Source: Pseudomonadota bacterium (GTDB lineage Bacteria; Pseudomonadota; Alphaproteobacteria; UBA8366; JADFVY01). Taken from it: DNA of 9,466 nt. Of this stretch, positions 5,760 through 9,466 are shown piece after piece. Location: NCBI GenBank assembly GCA_030671915.1, contig DAOVHN010000046.1, positions 1 through 9,466 on the forward strand, in the 5' to 3' direction. Below the pieces are notes generated by a model. The model was given only the letters and a program-made list of their open reading frames with translations, made no database searches and was not told the origin of the DNA. The position numbers and the translations under genes are program-made. Numbering within the stretch: the first letter of the stretch is position 1; the number at the start of each line of letters is the position of its first letter.

Positions 5760-6149
5760 TCAGAATTTCCGGTAGGCGCCGTTCAGGTCCACCATCGGGT
5801 GGCGCTTGGACATCTGGAACTTGATCAGCAGTTCGCGGGCGATCATGTCGCGGTCCTGCTGGTTGTCCGGCAGTTTCATGTCCTCGGGCACGCTGACCCA
5901 GCCGTTGATGTTGCGGTCGAACACCGCCGGGCGGCCTTCCTCGTAGCCCATATGGACGTCTTCCAGCCAGTTCAGGTCGTCCCAGCCCATGATTTCCATA
6001 TACTTCTTCAGGAAGGGTGGCAGCCGGTCGTAATCGGGCACCAGGTTAACGTCGTAGCGGTAGCCGATATGCTGGCCGATTTCCTTCTCGCGGTCGCTGT
6101 CGAGACCCTCGGAAGTCAGGTATTTATCGATTTCCTTGCCTTTGGCCAT
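5760..6149 (-). CDS. Unknown 129-residue protein, last gene of the glx-type operon
   Basis: I do not recognise a family. It is a mildly acidic, cysteine-free, soluble protein rich in W, Y and D. Order: a charged N-terminal helix (about 1-25), YRYDVNLVPDYDRLPPFLKKYMEIMGWDDLNWLEDVHMGYEEG (about 30-72), then RNINGWVSVPEDMKLPDNQQDRDMIARELLIKFQMSKRHP and a short tail. There is no signal peptide or membrane segment. Its Shine-Dalgarno (GGAGGG) directly follows the glxD stop codon and lies five bases before the ATG. Only ten bases separate the two genes, so translation is probably coupled, and the operon terminator comes 24 bases after its stop. That points to a subunit, assembly factor or small accessory of the glutamate-synthase-like enzyme. 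The function is inferred only from position. Confidence 0.8.
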   Translation of the reverse strand: MAKGKEIDKYLTSEGLDSDREKEIGQHIGYRYDVNLVPDYDRLPPFLKKYMEIMGWDDLNWLEDVHMGYEEGRPAVFDRNINGWVSVPEDMKLPDNQQDRDMIARELLIKFQMSKRHPMVDLNGAYRKF

Positions 6150-6159
6150 CTCACCCTCC

Positions 6160-7536
6160 TCAGTAACGGTTCATGTCGGGCTGGCCGACGGTGTGCTGGG
6201 TGCCGGCCAGCGGAACCATGGCCATGGCCGAGGCCTCCATGGTCAACGCCGCCAGATCTTCCGGTTCCAGGCTGTGCACGTTGGTCTTGCCGCAGGCGCG
6301 GGCCATCATCTGGCACTCGATGGTCAGCGTGTGCAGGAAGTTGTAGACGCGCTCCGAGGCCTCGTCCGGGTCCAGCCGCTTGCGCAGCTCGGGGTCCTGC
6401 GTCGCCACGCCGACCGGACAACGGCCCGTATGGCAGTGGTAGCAGAAACCCGGCTCGACCCCCATTTCGCCCTCGTAATCGGCGCCGGGAATGTCCTTGT
6501 TGCAGTTCAGCGCCATCATCGCCGAATGGCCGATGGCGATGGCGTCGGCGCCCAGCGCCAGCGCCTTGGCGACGTCGCCGCCATTGCGGATGCCACCTGC
6601 ATAAACCAGCGTTATTTCCCCGGTCTTGCCGACATCGTCCAGCGCCTTGCGGGCCTGGCGGATCGCCGCGATGCCCGGCACGCCGGTCTCTTCCGTGGCC
6701 AGATGCGGCCCCGCGCCGGTGCTGCCTTCCATGCCGTCGATATAGATGCTGTCCGGGTTGGTCTTGGCCGCCATACGAACGTCGTCATAGACGCGCGCCG
6801 CGCCCAGTTTCAGCTGGATCGGGATTTCCCCGTTGGTGGCCTCGCGGATTTCCTCGATCTTCAGCGACAGGTCGTCCGGTCCCAGCCAGTCGGGATGACG
6901 CGCCGGCGACCGCTGGTCGATACCGGCGGGCAGCGAGCGCATTTCGGCGACCTGATCGGTCACCTTCTGGCCCATCAGATGGCCGCCCAGGCCGACCTTG
7001 CAGCCCTGGCCGATGAAGAATTCGCAGGCATCCGCCAGCTGCAGATGATGCGGGTTGAAGCCGTAGCGCGACTGGATGCACTGATACAGCCACTTCTCTG
7101 AATAACGGCGCTCGTCCGGGATCATTCCGCCCTCGCCGGAGCAGGTGGCGGTGCCGGCCATGGTGGCGCCGCGGGCCAGCGCGGTCTTGGCCTCGTAGGA
7201 AAGCGCACCGAAGCTCATCCCCGTGATATAGACCGGAATATCGAGCACCAGCGGCCGCTTGGCCTTCGGGCCGATGACCGTTTTGGTCTCGCATTTCTCC
7301 CGGTAACCCTCGATCACGAAACGCGTCAGCGTGCCGGGAAGGAAGGTCAGTTCATCCCAGGTCGGGATTTTCTTGAACAGCGAAAACCCGCGCATGCGAT
7401 AGCGGCCGAGTTCGGATTTGATATGGATGTCGTCGATGACTTCCGGTGTGAAAATCCGACTCTTGCCCAGATTGTAGCGATTCCGCTTGCCCTTCTCGGG
7501 TGCGGCATCTTCGGCGATTTTTTTCTTAGCAGACAT
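6160..7536 (-). CDS. glxD: FMN-binding glutamate-synthase-like subunit (GlxD / MgsC type)
   Basis: A 458-residue stand-alone version of the GltB synthase domain, a TIM barrel with FMN and an Fe-S cluster. Visible parts: ITGMSFGALSYEAKTALARGA (about 110-130), TCSGEGGMIPDE, QLKLGAARVYDD, the substrate and flavin segment IDGMEGSTGAG (266-276), the phosphate-binding YAGGIRNGGDVAKALALGADAIAIG, and a cysteine cluster Cys365-x2-Cys368-x4-Cys373 leading into PVGVATQ. GltB itself uses C-x5-C-x4-C, so the first spacing is shorter here. In the complex it should use ammonia passed from the amidotransferase to form glutamate, or to aminate or methylate via glutamate, as in N-methylglutamate synthase. A Shine-Dalgarno (GAGGA) precedes the ATG, 28 bases after glxC. 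The family call is firm; the exact reaction (Glx or Mgs) cannot be settled from the window. Confidence 0.93.
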   Translation of the reverse strand: MSAKKKIAEDAAPEKGKRNRYNLGKSRIFTPEVIDDIHIKSELGRYRMRGFSLFKKIPTWDELTFLPGTLTRFVIEGYREKCETKTVIGPKAKRPLVLDIPVYITGMSFGALSYEAKTALARGATMAGTATCSGEGGMIPDERRYSEKWLYQCIQSRYGFNPHHLQLADACEFFIGQGCKVGLGGHLMGQKVTDQVAEMRSLPAGIDQRSPARHPDWLGPDDLSLKIEEIREATNGEIPIQLKLGAARVYDDVRMAAKTNPDSIYIDGMEGSTGAGPHLATEETGVPGIAAIRQARKALDDVGKTGEITLVYAGGIRNGGDVAKALALGADAIAIGHSAMMALNCNKDIPGADYEGEMGVEPGFCYHCHTGRCPVGVATQDPELRKRLDPDEASERVYNFLHTLTIECQMMARACGKTNVHSLEPEDLAALTMEASAMAMVPLAGTQHTVGQPDMNRY

Positions 7537-7564
7537 GATGTTTCGTCCTCACCAGATATTGGGC

Positions 7565-8410
7565 CTAGAGAATCAGCTTCTTCTCGGTGGGCTCCAGATT
7601 GTCGTAATTCCAAAGCTGCTTGCCGGCCACGATCTTGCGCAAGTTCTCGACGCCCCTGGGCGCCTCGAGATCGTAAAGCTTCAGCTTGGCGGTCAGCCAC
7701 TGGACGTCCAGGTCGGTCATCTCTCCATCGACCGCGTCGACGCCGAGGCTGTCGATTTCGCCGCCGACATAGATCGTGCCGTCATACATGGAGTCACCGA
7801 GATTGATGCCGGCGTTGCCGAGCACGACCATGCGCCCGCGCTGCATCATGAAGCCGCTGAAGGCCCCGGTCCTGCCGCCGACGATGATGGTGCCGCCCTT
7901 CTGGTCGATGCCGGTCCGTGAACCCACGTCGCCCCGGCAGACCAGGTCGCCGCCACGGATCGCCGCCCCGAAGGTTGAGCCGGCGTTCTTTTCGACGACG
8001 ACCGTGCCGGCCATCATGTTTTCGGCGAACGACCAGCCGACGCGGCCGGTGACCGTGACGTTCGGACCGTCGATCAGGCCGCAGCCGAAATAGCCCAGGC
8101 TGCCCTCGAACCGCAGGTTAAGGCGATTGAGGATGCCGACCCCCAGCGAATGCTTTGCGCCGGGGTTCTTGATCACGATCGAGCCATGGCCCTCGCGCAT
8201 CAGGTCGCGGATCTTCAAATTGACCGCGCGGGCGTCCATATCGGCGACGTCCAGCTCGGCCCGCTTGTTGTAATCGACCTCGAACGCGCCGGGATAGGTG
8301 AAGTTCTCGTCTTCTTCCGGTGAGAAGAAGACCTGCTGGGTGCGACCGGCCAATTGCTCGGTATGCATCCCCATTTCATGCGAGCGGTGCTCTTTGTCTA
8401 CGCCTGCCAT
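7565..8410 (-). CDS. glxC: GXGXG beta-helix subunit (GlxC / MgsB type, GltB C-terminal-like)
   Basis: A 281-residue protein equal to the C-terminal structural domain of GltB, also related to formylmethanofuran dehydrogenase subunit C. After an N-terminal extension of about 50 residues it shows repeated glycine-rich rungs of a right-handed beta-helix: HGSIVIKNPGAKHSLGVG, GYFGCGLIDGPNVTVTGRVGWSFAENMMAGTVVVEKNAGSTFG, GGTIIVGGRTGAFSGFMM and GMAGINLGDSMYDG-like turns. It has no catalytic residues and is thought to hold the amidotransferase and FMN modules together. Its ATG lies 13 bases inside the end of the amidotransferase gene, with a strong Shine-Dalgarno (GGGGAGG) seven bases upstream, so translation is coupled. 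The C-terminal 60 residues (LDVQWLTAKLKLYDLEAPRGVENLRKIV) are non-repetitive and helical. Confidence 0.92.
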   Translation of the reverse strand: MAGVDKEHRSHEMGMHTEQLAGRTQQVFFSPEEDENFTYPGAFEVDYNKRAELDVADMDARAVNLKIRDLMREGHGSIVIKNPGAKHSLGVGILNRLNLRFEGSLGYFGCGLIDGPNVTVTGRVGWSFAENMMAGTVVVEKNAGSTFGAAIRGGDLVCRGDVGSRTGIDQKGGTIIVGGRTGAFSGFMMQRGRMVVLGNAGINLGDSMYDGTIYVGGEIDSLGVDAVDGEMTDLDVQWLTAKLKLYDLEAPRGVENLRKIVAGKQLWNYDNLEPTEKKLIL

Positions 8411-9342
8411 ACCCGAACCTCCCCTTCGTAAGGATCGAACGTGTCGATTTCGTGCGGGAAAATCGCGCGGATCGCGACCTCTTCCGAGGCCAGCCCCACG
8501 AACTCGTCGCTCTCGTAGAGAACCATCGGCTTGGCGGCCATGGTGTCCTTGGCCATGCCCAGCTTGTCCGAGGTCGCGACGAGATAGGTGAAAACGCCGT
8601 CCAGTTCGTTGACCGAACGTTCCAACGCTTCCTCCAACGCCTCGCCCCGGTCCATGCGGTCGGCGAGATAGACCGCGATGAGTTCCGAATCGCAGTTGGA
8701 CATGAAGCGGTGGCCGCGCCGTTCCAGCGCGCGACGGCCGTTCCAGTAGTTGGTCAACTGGCCGTTATGGACCACGGACACGTCGCTGAACGGATAGGCC
8801 CAGTAGGGATGGGCCGAGCGGATATCGACGTCCGATTCCGTCGCCATGCGGGTGTGGCCGATGCCGTGCGTGCCGTTGAAGCCGCCCAGCGCATACTGGT
8901 CCGACACCCGCGTGGCGTCACCCAGATCCTTGACCAACTCCAGCGCCTTGCCCACCGACAGGATTTCCACCCCGTCGAGATCCTCGATGAAATCGACCAG
9001 CCGCCGCAGGTCGCCGTCGAAGGTGAAGCGATAGCGGAAGGCGTAGTCGGTGACCATGTCCTCCTCGGCGACGCGCGCGCCCATTTCCGACATACGCTCA
9101 TCGACCGCGATGCGGCGTTCCTTCATCTGCTTCTGGATGGTGAAGCCGTGCAGGGCCTCTTCCTGCTCGGCCACCTTGAAGCGCATGACGTATTCGCTGG
9201 CGCCCGCCTTGCTGGCGTCGCCATAGAGGGCGAAACCGGTAGAGTCCGGGCCTCGATGCTTCAAAGACTGAAGCATCGAGGTCATCTCCTGCCCGATATT
9301 CGCGGTCTTGCCCCGGTGTATGAGTCCGGCAATGCCGCACAT
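8398..9342 (-). CDS. glxB: Class II glutamine amidotransferase subunit (GlxB / MgsA type)
   Basis: A 314-residue N-terminal-nucleophile amidotransferase that hydrolyses glutamine and passes ammonia to the synthase subunit. It starts MCGIAGL, so removal of Met exposes the catalytic Cys2. Further family residues are HRGPDSTG (about 29-36), THGIGHTRMATES (158-170, with Arg165), HNGQLTNY (192-199, oxyanion Asn193 and Gly194) and NCDSELIA with Asp218. About 80 residues between the HRGPDS block and the HTR block (roughly 40-145) exceed the minimal domain and are typical of the stand-alone GlxB type. It is the first gene of the operon, with a clear Shine-Dalgarno (AGGAG) and an AT-rich gap before the ATG. 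Codons 21-31 form a perfect 13-bp inverted repeat. The family is certain; the complex assignment rests on its two downstream partners. Confidence 0.94.
   Translation of the reverse strand: MCGIAGLIHRGKTANIGQEMTSMLQSLKHRGPDSTGFALYGDASKAGASEYVMRFKVAEQEEALHGFTIQKQMKERRIAVDERMSEMGARVAEEDMVTDYAFRYRFTFDGDLRRLVDFIEDLDGVEILSVGKALELVKDLGDATRVSDQYALGGFNGTHGIGHTRMATESDVDIRSAHPYWAYPFSDVSVVHNGQLTNYWNGRRALERRGHRFMSNCDSELIAVYLADRMDRGEALEEALERSVNELDGVFTYLVATSDKLGMAKDTMAAKPMVLYESDEFVGLASEEVAIRAIFPHEIDTFDPYEGEVRVWQA
9251..9281 (-). repeat. Perfect 13-bp hairpin within the 5' coding part of glxB
   Basis: Bases 9251-9263 and 9269-9281 are perfect reverse complements around a five-base loop. In the mRNA this lies at codons 21-31, about 60 bases after the start codon, in the segment coding for SMLQSLKHRGP. 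No U run follows, so it is not an intrinsic terminator. Confidence 0.7.
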
Positions 9343-9367
9343 GTTTAATATCTCCTTCTCACTAGAT

Positions 9368-9410
9368 CGGATCGCAATTGATCGTCCTTACGATCGATTG
9401 CGTGAATCCG
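9368..9410 (-). promoter_or_regulatory. Large leader stem-loop or operator upstream of glxB
   Basis: Arms 9373-9384 and 9391-9402 pair at 11 of 12 positions around a six-base loop. After a three-base bulge (9403-9405), CGGAT (9368-9372) pairs with ATCCG (9406-9410), giving a stem of about 17 bp. It lies 26-68 bases before the glxB ATG, downstream of the predicted promoter, so it should be transcribed. In the mRNA the loop reads UAAGGA. It could be an RNA control element or a dyad operator. Confidence 0.5.
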
Positions 9411-9422
9411 CTCGACACTAAA

Positions 9423-9451
9423 AATAAAACGATTCGCCTTACGGCAGACAA
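9423..9451 (-). promoter_or_regulatory. Possible promoter of the glx-type operon
   Basis: On the minus strand, TTGTCT (9446-9451) and TTTATT (9423-9428) are separated by 17 bases, each with four consensus matches, in an AT-rich stretch. The predicted start near 9416 places the stem-loop in a leader of about 75 bases. The spacer contains a small palindrome GCC-TTAC-GGC (9436-9445). It lies close to the window edge, so a further upstream promoter cannot be excluded. Confidence 0.4.
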
Positions 9452-9466
9452 TCCCAATAGGTCTCG

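Noticed and set aside
5799..7101. Long plus-strand open frames opposite glxD and the 129-residue gene
   Set aside because: They are antisense to well-recognised proteins, are rich in Arg, Pro and His as expected for GC-rich antisense frames, and have no ribosome binding site.
8320..9348. A 342-residue plus-strand open frame opposite glxB
   Set aside because: It is antisense to a gene with all catalytic amidotransferase residues, and its composition is that of a reversed GC-rich frame.
1..9466. CRISPR arrays, tRNA, rRNA, insertion sequences, prophage or toxin-antitoxin genes
   Set aside because: No spaced repeat array, cloverleaf, transposase, integrase or terminal inverted repeats were seen.

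Overview
The window is GC-rich, densely coded chromosomal DNA that looks like a free-living, ubiquinone-making alphaproteobacterium (Rhodospirillales-like is my guess). The reasons are the high GC content, a canonical ubiD, a PmbA/TldE protein, a DUF1127-type small protein, a GcvA-like LysR regulator, and a split glutamate-synthase-like gene set of the glxBCD / mgsABC type common in that class. I see no mobile element, CRISPR array, tRNA or rRNA.

Layout, left to right. (1) 2-1510 (+): ubiD, the prenyl-FMN-dependent decarboxylase of ubiquinone synthesis. It converges on 1566-2018 (-), an exported DsrE/DsrF-like small protein, and a GC hairpin between them can end transcription from both sides. 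(2) An AT-rich intergenic region (2019-2249) holds back-to-back promoters for the dsrE-like gene and for pmbA/tldE (2250-3626, +). (3) 3627-3794 is a promoter region with a palindrome covering a perfect -10 box. It precedes a conserved-looking protein of unknown function (3795-4394, +). (4) A DUF1127-type small gene (4451-4669, -) and a GcvA-like LysR regulator (4786-5706, +) are divergent across a 116-base AT-rich regulatory region with a dyad fitting a LysR box. (5) 5760-9342 (-) is one compact operon, read right to left: class II glutamine amidotransferase (glxB-like), GXGXG beta-helix protein (glxC), FMN/Fe-S glutamate-synthase-like subunit (glxD), and a 129-residue protein of unknown function. 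It has a promoter and a large leader stem-loop at the right edge and a textbook terminator at the left end.

How the genes work together. The three large genes of the minus-strand operon are the domains of a bacterial GltB polypeptide split into separate chains. The amidotransferase frees ammonia from glutamine, the beta-helix piece scaffolds the complex, and the FMN/Fe-S piece carries out the transfer. Such sets are known either as GlxBCD or as N-methylglutamate synthase (MgsABC) of methylamine use. The partner genes that would decide (gmaS and mgd, or glnT) are not in the window. The fourth gene, translated from a Shine-Dalgarno fused to the glxD stop codon, is the best candidate here for an undescribed component.

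Most notable unexplained structure: that fourth gene; the leader stem-loop at 9368-9410; a perfect 13-bp hairpin inside the start of glxB; an exact 18-base repeat giving two neighbouring, unrelated genes the same C-terminal ADPPAA; and a 12-base sequence shared in inverted orientation by the leaders either side of pmbA.
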